Assembly (NCBI GenBank): GCA_964035575.1
Contig: OZ037866.1
Location: 248,001-312,000 of the forward strand
Length of the DNA: 64,000 nt
Origin: Rhynchopus sp. YZ270_cl-10
Taxonomy: Eukaryota > Euglenozoa > Diplonemea > Diplonemida > Diplonemidae
Direction of reading: 5' to 3'
Under the pieces are notes generated by a model. It searched no databases. It was not told the origin of the DNA and saw nothing but the letters and a program-made list of their open reading frames with translations. Position 1 is the stretch's first letter. Each line of letters opens with the position of its first letter. This document shows, piece by piece, positions 33,377 through 42,956 of this stretch. Position numbers and translations under genes: made by a program.

Positions 33377-34441
33377 TCAGCTACAAACCTGCACCCACTC
33401 CTCCATTACCTCTTCTTCGCAGGGAGGTACTATAGCTTGTAGCGGGGAATCATCACCGTGACTGCAGATGGTGTTAAGAAGGGGATCGGTAAGCGCTGTG
33501 TCCAGATCTCTGTTGTGTCCTGAGATCGGCCCGACGGCAGTGTACACCGCAACGTTCGCACAGCCGGCAGCGAGAAGACGTGCCTTACGGAATACAGCAT
33601 TTGGCGACTCCTCTGAAACAGCGATGTCATATAACAATAGCGTCGTATCTTTCCGCATTGCCTTCTTTAACATCACCATCCGCCGTTTTTGCTCCTGAAA
33701 ATAGCCAAACACGCCAAGACAATGTAAAATGTAGTCCTCCGCATTCTGATACAATACCACCACATCCAACCCTTTCACCACCTCTCGCAGCTCTACAAGC
33801 GTATCAAAATATCCTGAAGGTGAATTATAAAATTCCACCCCCCCTTTCACCCCGCTTTTATTGTACACAGCATTCGAAGAAGTGGTCGGGTAAAGGTCCA
33901 GCCCTGCTCGCCCTGCGATTACCTTAGTTACCCCCCCTAGTACGGTTTCATCTCCGATACAGCCAATACGCTTCCCAGCAAGACATTGTTTTGCCCCAAT
34001 TTCGTCGAATCGTGCGACACTACAGTTTGCTTGAGGATCCCACCGGGGTCCTTCTGGAGTGCGTACGACCCTTCCTGGGGTGATCTCTGAGAGGGTTTTA
34101 CACCTCTGCTCTGATCCATTTTTCCAAGAATAATACGAATTTGAAAGAGTTTCACGGTTCTCAATCAAAGGCACATGGGTGATAACGGTAGTAACCACCC
34201 GCTCTGAAGGACGAGCAACAAATGAAACAAATGACTGCAAATAGAAAAGCCGGTCTCCAGCACCCCCTCGGGAGGCTTGCCGGGAGGATACCGGAGTGGC
34301 ATGAAGGATAGCACCAATGATCAGGATGAATGGAACTGCAATGGCGAGGGCTATTGTGAGTGCTTTAGGGGTCACATCACGGCGTAGAGGTTGGGAGATG
34401 GTTTTGTGAATGGTAATCCCGCTGGAGTTGCGGCGCATCAT
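33377..34441 (-). CDS. Type II membrane protein, PC-esterase (trichome birefringence)-like domain
   Basis: The 354-residue frame begins with MMRRN at 34441 (the second ATG three bases in is equally possible). A cytosolic basic tail is followed by one transmembrane helix at about 27-47 (ALTIALAIAVPFILIIGAIL), then a lumenal domain. Residues 134-165 read RWDPQANC...F......CLAGKRIGCIGDE, the signature of the PC-esterase/TBL group (W...C, then C-L-x-G-K-x-I...G-D-S). In the family GDS carries the catalytic serine; here it is GDE at 163-165, so esterase activity is doubtful. The C-terminal D-x-x-H pair is not clear. I infer a Golgi or surface protein acting on or binding glycans. Confidence 0.6.
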   Translation of the reverse strand: MMRRNSSGITIHKTISQPLRRDVTPKALTIALAIAVPFILIIGAILHATPVSSRQASRGGAGDRLFYLQSFVSFVARPSERVVTTVITHVPLIENRETLSNSYYSWKNGSEQRCKTLSEITPGRVVRTPEGPRWDPQANCSVARFDEIGAKQCLAGKRIGCIGDETVLGGVTKVIAGRAGLDLYPTTSSNAVYNKSGVKGGVEFYNSPSGYFDTLVELREVVKGLDVVVLYQNAEDYILHCLGVFGYFQEQKRRMVMLKKAMRKDTTLLLYDIAVSEESPNAVFRKARLLAAGCANVAVYTAVGPISGHNRDLDTALTDPLLNTICSHGDDSPLQAIVPPCEEEVMEEWVQVCS

Positions 34442-34503
34442 GGTTGAAGGTGGAGGGGGGGAGAGGGAGGGGAGAGAGAGAATAATTAAGAAAAAGTTTA
34501 ATA

Positions 34504-34536
34504 GATGAACCTAAGCCTCTCGTTGCTTAGTCCCCC
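34504..34536. repeat. Short hairpin repeat F3 (loop CCTCTCGT)
   Basis: GATGA, then CTAAGC-CTCTCGTT-GCTTAG, then TCC. Relatives with changed but still pairing stems: 536-573, 14950-14980, 15615-15645, 16420-16445, 19660-19692, 42522-42560, 52092-52133 (all with CTAAGC/GCTTAG or TGTGC/GCACA) and 11750-11785 (TATGC/GCATA). This one lies 65 bp upstream of the gene starting at 34441. Confidence 0.75.
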
Positions 34537-34664
34537 TAAGGATATATTTTAAAAATAGAATTATGTATTGTGTAAATGAAGAGAAAAGAAGAAGAGGTGT
34601 TTTGGTAGTCGAATACGGTGTAAAGAAGGGGGGAAATATGTGTTCCTGGTGAGATGGCGGATAT

Positions 34665-34976
34665 GGGGGGGTGTGGGTGTGGGTGTGGGTGTGGGTGTGG
34701 GTGTGGGTGTGGGTGTGGGTGTGGGTGTGGGTGTGGGTGTGGGTGTGGGTGTGGGTGTGGGTGTGGGTGTGGGTGTGGGTGTGGGTGTGGGTGTGGGTGT
34801 GGGTGTGGGTGTGGGTGTGGGTGTGGGTGTGGGTGTGGGTGTGGGTGTGGGTGTGGGTGTGGGTGTGGGTGTGGGTGTGGGTGTGGGTGTGGGTGTGGGT
34901 GTGGGTGTGGGTGTGGGTGTGGGTGTGGGTGTGGGTGTGGGTGTGGGTGTGGGTGTGGGTGTGGGTGTGGGTGTGG
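34665..34976. repeat. GTGGGT hexamer array, about 51 copies
   Basis: A perfect array of the unit GTGGGT. It is continued at 35273-35402 and 40154-40418 after interruption by retroelement sequences. Open in all frames and non-coding. The sequence differs from the TTAGGG telomere type. Confidence 0.97.
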
Positions 34977-35272
34977 GGGAGATCTGGTGTACAAATAGTG
35001 ATCCGTCGATGAGGTCCTGAAAGCGCAACAAAAACAATGTGAGGAGGGGTTTCGTTTATTGTGACGTACGAGGGAAGGAAAACACACCGGGGAAACAAAT
35101 TTGTGGAAAAATTCCTGATGAAGGTGGTGTGTTTTGACTTTCCCGTTCCAACCTTTGCAGAGCAAAGAGGTAATAAAAGCAAAAATGGACCAAAGCATCT
35201 TATACTATCATCTACAGTAACACCAGATCTCCCCATGTCGCAGCAAAGCTGCTTTAACAAGTTAACTGGGGA
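34977..35272. mobile_element. Solo end-repeat unit of the tyrosine-recombinase retroelement
   Basis: This unit contains end block A joined directly to end block B, with the short shared overlap ACGAGGGAAGGAAAACACACC present once. It has no internal genes and lies between two GTGGGT arrays. It looks like a recombination product of the full element. Confidence 0.8.
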
Positions 35273-35402
35273 TGTGGGTGTGGGTGTGGGTGTGGGTGTG
35301 GGTGTGGGTGTGGGTGTGGGTGTGGGTGTGGGTGTGGGTGTGGGTGTGGGTGTGGGTGTGGGTGTGGGTGTGGGTGTGGGTGTGGGTGTGGGTGTGGGTG
35401 TG
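35273..35402. repeat. GTGGGT hexamer array, about 22 copies
   Basis: Continuation of the hexamer array between the solo unit and the full retroelement. Confidence 0.95.
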
Positions 35403-35952
35403 GGGGAGATCTGGTGTACAAATAGTGATCCGTCGATGAGGTCCTGAAAGCGCAACAAAAACAATGTGAGGAGGGGTTTCGTTTATTGTGACGTACGAGG
35501 GAAGGAAAACACACCATACGTACGAGGGAAGGAAAACACACCGGGGAAACAAATTTGTGGAAAAATTCCTGATGAAGGTGGTGTGTTTTGACTTTCCCGT
35601 TCCAACCTTTGCAGAGCAAAGAGGTAATAAAAGCAAAAATGGACCAAAGCATCTTATACTATCATCTACAGTAACACCAGATCTCCCCATGTCGCAGCAA
35701 AGCTGCTTTAACAAGTTAACTGGGGAGGAGATCTGGTGTACAAATAGTGATCCGTCGATGAGGTCCTGAAAGCGCAACAAAAACAATGTGAGGAGGGGTT
35801 TCGTTTATTGTGACGTACGAGGGAAGGAAAACACACCATATACCGCTTTGGTACATCGTTTCCAGTCCGATTGACATGTGTACGACCACAACACTCTTTT
35901 GAAGAAAGGACAAGAGAAAAAGAGAAAGAATAAAAGAAATCACAAATGCATA

Positions 35953-37812
35953 TCACTCTGAAAAACCAAAAGAATCAACCTTCTTGTGAACACGGTCCCA
36001 ACACAGCGGTACCGCTATCGTTCCCTCAGAGAGATGTGTGCGCCGGGATAACTGATCCGCAGTGCTGTTCTCCTCGGAGGCGATCCACTCAACACGAAGG
36101 TGGTGTGGTTGCACAAAAGAAAAAATATAACGTAAAAATAGGTTCCCTAGACGAGACTTTGTATGTCCCCGTCTGATCGCATGCGCCAAGCCCTCGTTGT
36201 CCACCAGCAGGAGGGTCCCACTCTTTGAGGAACCGCTCTCCAATGCAGCTCTGATGCCCTTCATCGCAGCTTCTGCCTCCAGCAGGAAGATGTCGCGGTG
36301 CGTCGCAGCCTGCACCCACTGTCCCCAGTCCGCCCCGGCCTCGGCATCGTCCAGGTGCTGCCACACAATGCCCCAACCAGTCGTACTCGCGTCCGTCCAC
36401 ACCACCGTGTCCCATGCAGAAGCCGGCTCCGGCAATGAAAAATCCCGAATGGGGCGCACGAAAGCATCGACAATCTCAGCCATCTCCCTCCGCAAGTCAT
36501 CCGGGATCACCACCTCTACGTCCCAGTCCAGTTCGCCTCTCACGATCTTCGTGGACCACCCACTGAGGCACCGGAGTATGGCGTCGAAGTGACACAGCGG
36601 AACGCCCAGGACATGTAGCACTCGCATAGCAATACCCACCATCTGCCATATGCGCCGAATCGACAACTTCCACGCAGACGCAAATGAAACAAAAATCAGC
36701 ATCACCTTCTCCCTCCACGTGCTCGGAAACCGCAATACACCCTGCTCAGGTGACCACTCCACACCAATGTACTCCAAAGTCCGCACTGGGCTGAGGCACG
36801 ATTTCTTCTCGTTTATTTCTGCTCCTGCAAAACTGAACCGTTCCAGGATCCCTGCTACCGATGCCTGAACTCCTTCACAAGACTCTCCGAAGACAAGGAT
36901 GTCGTCCAAGTACACCATCGCACGCACGCCCACTGCTCTACCCACAAGCGCTTCCGCTGTGTTCTGTGCTATGTAGGGGGCCACAGACCAGCCCATCGGC
37001 ACCCGAGTCCATCTGTACCAGCTTTGCCCGACGCGAAAACAGAAGAAAGAGGAGACGTTGTTGTGGATAGGAAGTTGGTGGAAGAATCCTTTCAGGTCTA
37101 TTTTTGCCAACCACGTAGCCTTCCTGTGCTTCAGGATGTGGAACAGGTGCGGCGGGGCGAAGAGGTGGAACTTTGGGGGCTTTGGCATCACGCAGTTGAT
37201 GGGACGGCCGTCAATCACCGTGCGGTGAATCAGCGGATCAGACTTCGGAACCGTAAACACCTTGACCACTCCGCGGACACACTCACGTTTCGTCACCTTC
37301 ATGCAGACACCAGCCTTCAAACATGCCGACACAAAAGAGGGAGGGAGGTTGGATTTCGGTCCTGGGATGGGGATCTTGCCTGACTTCACCTCCGAAATAG
37401 CGTTAGGGTTCGTCATCCAGCTTGCGAAATGTGGGTCCATACCCGCTTCCGTCGCCAGTTGCGACAGACGTTGCACGTTGATGGTGGAGGTCGGGAAGGA
37501 GTCAAGCTTTGCCTGTCTGGGGGGTGGCTTACCCAAATCGGGCCACGTCAGGGAAGACTCTCCGGACTGCTCACCCGATACCTCATTCTCATGTTCCTCC
37601 AATATCCCCCGATAGCCCTCCTGCAGACCCCGAATCACTGAAGAGAAGACAGCAGATTCGCCTCCAGCGTTCGTCGACCCCGTGTGTTCGTCCTCAGGTA
37701 ACGCACCGTCTCTGCTTCGTTCGCGTGTCTGAGGAGCTCCCGCAGCTCGCTTCTTTCCACTCCCGTCTTCTCCACCTCCTGGATCGCCCCCCGTCGTAAC
37801 GAATGTAGCCAT
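35953..37812 (-). CDS. Retroelement part: reverse transcriptase and RNase H
   Basis: The frame from ATG 37812 shows reverse-transcriptase features (KIDLKGFFHQLP, MGWSVAPYIAQ, YLDDI) followed by an RNase H region (WTDASTTGWG, EAEAAMKGI, VDNEGLAHA). It belongs to the element at 35403-40153, which is treated here as a fossil. It ends just before the inner end block. Confidence 0.88.
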   Translation of the reverse strand: MATFVTTGGDPGGGEDGSGKKRAAGAPQTRERSRDGALPEDEHTGSTNAGGESAVFSSVIRGLQEGYRGILEEHENEVSGEQSGESSLTWPDLGKPPPRQAKLDSFPTSTINVQRLSQLATEAGMDPHFASWMTNPNAISEVKSGKIPIPGPKSNLPPSFVSACLKAGVCMKVTKRECVRGVVKVFTVPKSDPLIHRTVIDGRPINCVMPKPPKFHLFAPPHLFHILKHRKATWLAKIDLKGFFHQLPIHNNVSSFFCFRVGQSWYRWTRVPMGWSVAPYIAQNTAEALVGRAVGVRAMVYLDDILVFGESCEGVQASVAGILERFSFAGAEINEKKSCLSPVRTLEYIGVEWSPEQGVLRFPSTWREKVMLIFVSFASAWKLSIRRIWQMVGIAMRVLHVLGVPLCHFDAILRCLSGWSTKIVRGELDWDVEVVIPDDLRREMAEIVDAFVRPIRDFSLPEPASAWDTVVWTDASTTGWGIVWQHLDDAEAGADWGQWVQAATHRDIFLLEAEAAMKGIRAALESGSSKSGTLLLVDNEGLAHAIRRGHTKSRLGNLFLRYIFSFVQPHHLRVEWIASEENSTADQLSRRTHLSEGTIAVPLCWDRVHKKVDSFGFSE

Positions 37813-39179
37813 GCTGCGTTGGGAAACACCTTCTTCATAGCACGTTTCAGGCTTTCGTACACATTTGAATTCCCGCCGAAGACTAGCTGTTTTTCGTCCT
37901 TGATGCTTCGCATGAATCTCACCGCTACCGCAGTCAGTCTCCCTGGAGGCATGTTGATGGGGGGCCGCCATCCCTTGCATCCTTTCTCCCGCGCAAAGAA
38001 TTCCCCCCCCACGGTGTCCAGCTTCTGCGGTGTGTCCGAGCGGAATTCCCTCCAATCTACCTTCGTGATGAAGCGCAGGTCGGGCACGCGAGCTCTCGAT
38101 ACCCATGCAATCGCGGCCAGTGCTGCAGCCGGCTTGTTCCCTTGCGACCACAGCGTCTCTATTGCAGTTGAAGCTTCTGTGGTGGTCATTGGTGGTGCCT
38201 GTCGCGGGCGGATCATCGTGCTCAAACGTATAAGTCCTTTCTTTGCCTCCAGCAGCTTCCGCGTTCGAACTCCTCGCATGCCCATGCTCAGCGACTTTCG
38301 CACGATCACCTCCACGTAGGTCTGTACAGTCTTCGGAGAAGCCGATGCCAGCATCCTGTGCGCGTAGCCGATGATGAGGTCGTCGGGGGGGAGGCCGTCG
38401 CGCTGCGTCGCATGCCACTCCATAAACCGTTCGAAGACCCGGTCTTGCTCCGCCCGGTACTTCGGGGCGTTCGCAAACTGACCGAGCTGGTCCCATTCCA
38501 GCGTCCGGTGCAGCAGCTTCCCCAGTACCTTCCCGTCTCGTTCCGCAAACACCAAGTCCTCCACAGCTTTCGCCCTCTGCAGCGACATCTTCCTCGTCCC
38601 AAGCGACATGTGCTCCGGTAGGTGTGGTGGGGGCAGCACCTCCTTGGGCGGGGTCACCGGGTCCGTCACCAGTTTCGGCCCTGTTCGCCCCGTGTCGCTC
38701 TGTCGCACTGTGACCCAGTTCCTTGGGGAGTTCCTCGTCCCTGTTCGTCCCTTTTCTCCCTTCTGTCGTCCCTCGTCCCTTTTTGTTTGTTGTAGTTGAT
38801 GTGATTTTTGACGTCGATTCACCCCATAGTTCGTTCTGTTCGACCCAGTATTTTGACCCTTGTTTCCCCCGGAGTTGTAGATGGTGTTGTTGTTGATGTT
38901 GACGCGGTGGTGGCTACTGGCGAAAAGGCTTCCCCCCTTTGCCTCCTTTCCGTCCGAAGGTCGTCGATGGGTCGAACCTCGTGCGCTTCGATCCCCTGTC
39001 GTTGTAGTTGTTGGAGGAGGTGGTGCTGTGGCGTCTCTTCGTGCCTGCAAAGCGCGCATTCGCTGCCGTCGCTGCCAGCATCGCTGCACGGCGTTGGGGG
39101 GTGGTCGAAGTGCCCATCGATGTACGGGAACGGAACGCCCTGGCCGCCTCCAGCCCCATCGTGAAACGGTAGTGCACAC
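37635..39179 (-). CDS. Retroelement part: tyrosine recombinase
   Basis: The C-terminal half has the tyrosine-recombinase signature: an early arginine in WVSRARVPDLR, LHSLRRG (HxxR), RHAN and a final tyrosine in VRYLR. The frame overlaps the neighbouring gag and reverse-transcriptase frames, which is usual in this group. The true start within the open frame is not clear. Confidence 0.8.
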   Translation of the reverse strand: MCTTVSRWGWRRPGRSVPVHRWALRPPPNAVQRCWQRRQRMRALQARRDATAPPPPTTTTTGDRSARGSTHRRPSDGKEAKGGSLFASSHHRVNINNNTIYNSGGNKGQNTGSNRTNYGVNRRQKSHQLQQTKRDEGRQKGEKGRTGTRNSPRNWVTVRQSDTGRTGPKLVTDPVTPPKEVLPPPHLPEHMSLGTRKMSLQRAKAVEDLVFAERDGKVLGKLLHRTLEWDQLGQFANAPKYRAEQDRVFERFMEWHATQRDGLPPDDLIIGYAHRMLASASPKTVQTYVEVIVRKSLSMGMRGVRTRKLLEAKKGLIRLSTMIRPRQAPPMTTTEASTAIETLWSQGNKPAAALAAIAWVSRARVPDLRFITKVDWREFRSDTPQKLDTVGGEFFAREKGCKGWRPPINMPPGRLTAVAVRFMRSIKDEKQLVFGGNSNVYESLKRAMKKVFPNAAWLHSLRRGAIQEVEKTGVERSELRELLRHANEAETVRYLRTNTRGRRTLEANLLSSLQ

Positions 39180-39942
39180 ATAGCAGGTCGTCCAGGAGGA
39201 TCACGAGGAGGTCCCCCATGTTCTTCCCCTTCAGAATCTTCTGGATCAGGTTCAGAGTTCCGCGTGCCGCGTCCCGTGTGTCCCCTTCCTTATCAGGCAC
39301 GTATTTTGCGAGTTGCTCCAACAGTTCGGTTTGGCCAAACCTGTCGAGTTCTTGCCAACGCGTCGGATTGAGTGCCACGGTTTCAGCGTCGGGCCCCATG
39401 TCGTCACTGCGGATGTCGCTGCGGTCGTCCGGTTGGTCGTCTGGGAAGTCCTGTGCGGCCTCGAAAGCGGCGATGCGGTCCTGCCCATCAGTCTCGCGTA
39501 CCACCGGCGCAAACACAAAACGTTTCTTCACTGCCTCGGCCGCCACTGCCTGCTCCTCTGTCTCCACAGAGGCCTTCGGAGAAGATACGTCCTCAGAGCA
39601 AGGGAAAGATGCCGCGTCCTCGCCACTCAGCAACTGCGCAAAGGTCACGTCCCCAAGGCCGTTCCTCACCGTGGCCAGAAAGAGGGCGAGACGGCGGGGC
39701 TTCGTCTTCTCCCACGCCGCCTCATTCGACCTGGTGACCTCAATCACCAATTGCCGCAGGTCGCTCTCCGTCACCACACCCCCCAATCCTGCCAGGGTTG
39801 CCAGGATGTAGTCCCCCGGCAAGAAGGAATCCTTCAGCGCCGTCTTCACCACATCTGGCGCTCCCGCACAACATACGCGCATCACTTCACTCACCTTGAA
39901 GTGACAGGCCTTGCGCCCCTCAAACTCAGCTGTCAAGTCCAT
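38914..39942 (-). CDS. Retroelement part: gag-like protein
   Basis: The frame starts at MDLTAEFEG (ATG 39942) next to end block B. It is acidic in the middle and ends in a basic, Gly/Lys-rich tail ([12 protein letters not shown]), as expected for a nucleic-acid-binding gag. The call is by position and composition only. Confidence 0.6.
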   Translation of the reverse strand: MDLTAEFEGRKACHFKVSEVMRVCCAGAPDVVKTALKDSFLPGDYILATLAGLGGVVTESDLRQLVIEVTRSNEAAWEKTKPRRLALFLATVRNGLGDVTFAQLLSGEDAASFPCSEDVSSPKASVETEEQAVAAEAVKKRFVFAPVVRETDGQDRIAAFEAAQDFPDDQPDDRSDIRSDDMGPDAETVALNPTRWQELDRFGQTELLEQLAKYVPDKEGDTRDAARGTLNLIQKILKGKNMGDLLVILLDDLLCVHYRFTMGLEAARAFRSRTSMGTSTTPQRRAAMLAATAANARFAGTKRRHSTTSSNNYNDRGSKRTRFDPSTTFGRKGGKGGKPFRQ

Positions 39943-40153
39943 ATTCGTACGAGGGAAGGAAAACACACCGGGGAAACAAATTTGTGGAAAAATTCCTGAT
40001 GAAGGTGGTGTGTTTTGACTTTCCCGTTCCAACCTTTGCAGAGCAAAGAGGTAATAAAAGCAAAAATGGACCAAAGCATCTTATACTATCATCTACAGTA
40101 ACACCAGATCTCCCCATGTCGCAGCAAAGCTGCTTTAACAAGTTAACTGGGGA

Positions 40154-40418
40154 TGTGGGTGTGGGTGTGGGTGTGGGTGTGGGTGTGGGTGTGGGTGTGG
40201 GTGTGGGTGTGGGTGTGGGTGTGGGTGTGGGTGTGGGTGTGGGTGTGGGTGTGGGTGTGGGTGTGGGTGTGGGTGTGGGTGTGGGTGTGGGTGTGGGTGT
40301 GGGTGTGGGTGTGGGTGTGGGTGTGGGTGTGGGTGTGGGTGTGGGTGTGGGTGTGGGTGTGGGTGTGGGTGTGGGTGTGGGTGTGGGTGTGGGTGTGGGT
40401 GTGGGTGTGGGTGTGGGT
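40154..40418. repeat. GTGGGT hexamer array, about 44 copies
   Basis: The right-hand continuation of the hexamer array beyond the retroelement. Confidence 0.96.
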
Positions 40419-41102
40419 CGATATAACAGAAAGTAGTACAGTTATTTTTTGTGTCAAAGCATGTTTTGTAAAAGCGCCAAAAAAAAAAAAGGGAAAATAG
40501 AGTTGCAAATAGAGTTGGCAAAAACCCTTCGTTTCGTTCCTTTTTTTTGAGGTCCAGATGAGTCCTCAGATCACACAAGAATGTGTTCATAAAAAAATCC
40601 CTAACGTTTATCAAATCCCTACTCCCCTAGACAATAAGGCAAGATGTGTGTACCGAATCAGGAGAGGAAAAAGAATACCAGCAAAACGCACCTTCCACAC
40701 AAAAAAACACAAATACCAAAATAGAAACTTTAACACTCATCGCACGGTAAAAACCCCATGGGAGAGAGGTTGTGGTGAAACGCACAGCACCTCGACCTGT
40801 TTGGTGAGGAGTGGACTCTGCAGCGCGGTTCGTCCCTAGAACCGCAAAAGTGTGTTCAAAATGCTTTGTTTCTATTTCCTCCTTCATTTCATGAGGTGAC
40901 ACAAAAAAGATCAGGTCTTTTGTTTGTGCGCTCAAAGCCGGAAAACAAAAAGATGAAAAAATTGTGTTAAACTGAAGTACGGTTGGTGTGGTTAATTGAG
41001 TACTCAAAAAAGAAACAAGCGAGCTTCTGTCTTTTTCAATCCGTTTTGTTTGCCCTGCAGCGCTGCCTCCAATCTTTTTAGAATTGACAACAAGTTGTTT
41101 TA
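40419..41102. other. Gene-free spacer with repeats F6 and F7
   Basis: Holds repeat F6 (40721-40885) and F7 (40905-41090). No gene is supported. Confidence 0.6.
40721..40885. repeat. Dispersed repeat F6
   Basis: Copies at 4804-4960, 40721-40885 and 59430-59588 share AACACTCATC, CCATGGGAGAGAGGTTGTGG, CACCTCGACCTGTTTGG and CGCAAAAGTGTGTTCAAAA. A 40-bp piece remains at 50680-50722. No coding frame is conserved between copies. Confidence 0.8.
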
Positions 41103-41422
41103 TCAAAAAAACAAGTAATTGCTATCGGAAAAAAAACGGGGTGTGATGTGGAACTCCATCCTGTAGAAATAATCTACAGCACGTCCAGCATTCTGCTCTT
41201 CTGCAGGTATGTTAACGCTCTTCGTACGCTGCCAGATCCACTGGGACGCCAGCATCTGAAACGTTCAAGAAGGGGCGCTGTCCTCTCCGTCCAGCACCAT
41301 CTGCTCGATAGCGTTGTTGGACGTCGGCTCGGTAGGCTCGGCGTGTTCCAGCTCGTTTTTGTCCACAGGCTCCCCACATTGTCGTCGTCGTTGGAGTGCG
41401 GAAGAAGCACAGAATGCACAGA
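41103..41422 (-). CDS. Candidate two-exon gene or remnant, product unknown
   Basis: The segment is GC-rich between repeats. Exon 41422-41298 would read CAFCASSALQRRRQCGEPVD, then KNELEHAEPTEPTSNN and AIEQM. A 42-base GT..AG intron (with TTTCAG before 41255) leads in phase to exon 41255-41103 (MLASQWIWQRTKSVNIP..., ending NYLFF). Other frames through the GC-rich part are also open, so the frame choice is judged only from composition. Upstream exons are not found. It could be a decayed gene. Confidence 0.3.
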
Positions 41423-41654
41423 CTACAACACATCGATCACACCAGGCACATCAGCACCTCCAGCAAATCGCCAGGATGCTACGGTGGTTTCGAAAATCGC
41501 GCGGGGTTTTCCACAGCACACCCCGTTTTTTTCTTAGCAATTACTTGTCCTTGTTGTTATTGTTGTTTTCAACCACCTTCCTTCAACCCTTGTGGGATCA
41601 GTCGTTATTTTTTCGCGAAAACATGAAATTACACATTTCAAGAGAACAAATTAA

Positions 41655-42181
41655 AAAGGGCCCTTATTTGCATTTTTGGGCTCCGCCCGTGCAGTGGTGG
41701 GGTCAATCTCGAAAATTGGACAATTTTTTGACCACTTAAATTTTGAGAAATATGAGCCCGGTTGCTTATACGTGGGGCCCATTTTCGGCTAAAATTTTCC
41801 TCAAAATCTGGTTTTGTAAAATTGACCCTTTACTCCCCCCCCACATCGATTTCAATACTATACCTTACTTCACCTACGGTTGCCCTTACAGGGGGGGGTG
41901 AAGGAAGGTAAGTTGAAAAAAGGGTCCTTATTTGCATTTTTGGGCTCCGCCCGTGCAGTGGTGGGGTCAATCTCGAAAATTGGACAATTTTTTGACCACT
42001 TAAATTTTGAGAAATATGAGCCCGGTTGCTTATACGTGGGGCCCATTTTCGGCTAAAATTTTCCTCAAAATCTGGTTTTGTAAAATTGACCCTTTACTCC
42101 CCCCCCACATCGATTTCAATACTATACCTTACTTCACCTACGGTTGCCCTTACAGGGGGGGGTGAAGGAAGGTAAGTTGAA
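41655..42181. repeat. Tandem duplication, two copies of about 264 bp
   Basis: Two almost identical units follow each other (the word TTATTTGCATTTTTGGGCTC at 41664 and 41928). Each contains a version of the core motif (CAGTGGTGGGGTCAATCTCG) and ends GGGGGGGGTGAAGGAAGG. Confidence 0.9.
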
Positions 42182-42849
42182 AACTCCCCTCAAGGAATGC
42201 AACACTAGCGGTCGTGTATTCTCAGGTTTTAACCAGCAGAATATACGATACAGATCACCATAAACCCCCCCTCCCAGATACATAACATAGAATAAAACAA
42301 AACAAAACAAAAATGTAGTTGATGCAGGCACCTCCCTACTGACCCACCTACGATGCCAGCCATCCGGATGAAAGCACAAAGTACTCTGCAGTCAACAACA
42401 GAACCAATAATAGAAAATCTAAAGACGAAAATGGGGCCTCACGGGCTCAACACAAACGTCTTCAAAAAAAATACCTTGGATGACGATAATGTACCTCTGT
42501 CGGTGCACACATCTCAAGGTTAGTAAGATGATACTAAGCCTCCACTGCTTAGTCACCTTGAAAGATCTAAGAATGCCTCCGTGGCACACAGGACACAACG
42601 GTGAAGGTAAATGACTGTGCCATTCCTTTGCACAGTGAAACCACAAGCAAAGCCATTTACTTCACTATCATGAGCATTTTCCCCATCCCCCCCCCCCCCC
42701 TTCCCCTCCCCATCCTTTCAACACTTCTAACCTACATTTCCCCCCCAAAAATTTCACAAAAAAGGACCCCCCCCTTTGTGACCAATCACACCTTCTTTAT
42801 TGTTCTATACTCTGAAATGTCACCGAAAGGGACAAAAAGAAAGGGTTGA

Positions 42850-42930
42850 GTTGAAATACAAAGCCCTCTCGTGAAGTACCTTGGTATGACCGGCTGTACC
42901 GGGGGGTGGACACCCCAACCATTTCGTGGT
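42850..42930. repeat. Dispersed repeat F4 with GGGGTG-GA-CACCCC hairpin
   Basis: Copies at about 3662-3760, 20329-20412 and 42850-42930 begin TTGAAATACAAAGCCCTCTCG and end in the hairpin. Shorter relatives are at 45579-45625 and 50449-50485. This copy lies just downstream of the EF-hand gene. Confidence 0.7.
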
Positions 42931-42956
42931 TTACATCTAAAAAAAAAAAATGGCTT

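Larger units (their letters stand above)
35403..40153 (-). mobile_element. Tyrosine-recombinase retroelement (DIRS/VIPER-like) with split direct repeats, looks whole
   Basis: The element lies in GTGGGT repeats on both sides. Read on the minus strand the parts are: end block B (40153-39946), gag-like frame, tyrosine recombinase, reverse transcriptase/RNase H, end block A (35837-35727), block B (35726-35517), block A (35515-35403). The order B-genes-A-B-A is the split-direct-repeat arrangement of DIRS-order elements of the Ngaro/VIPER kind. Recombinase before reverse transcriptase matches VIPER/TATE of trypanosomatids. The end-block copies are nearly identical, so the insertion is young. It looks whole; I make no statement on activity. 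Confidence 0.85.

Noticed and set aside
34665-34976. Hexamer array as a telomere or internal telomeric tract
   Set aside because: The unit GTGGGT is not the TTAGGG type expected in related protists and genes continue on both sides.
34511-35786. Long HPHP, TPTP, GVGV and similar frames
   Set aside because: By-products of the GTGGGT array; the same applies to 40135-40614.
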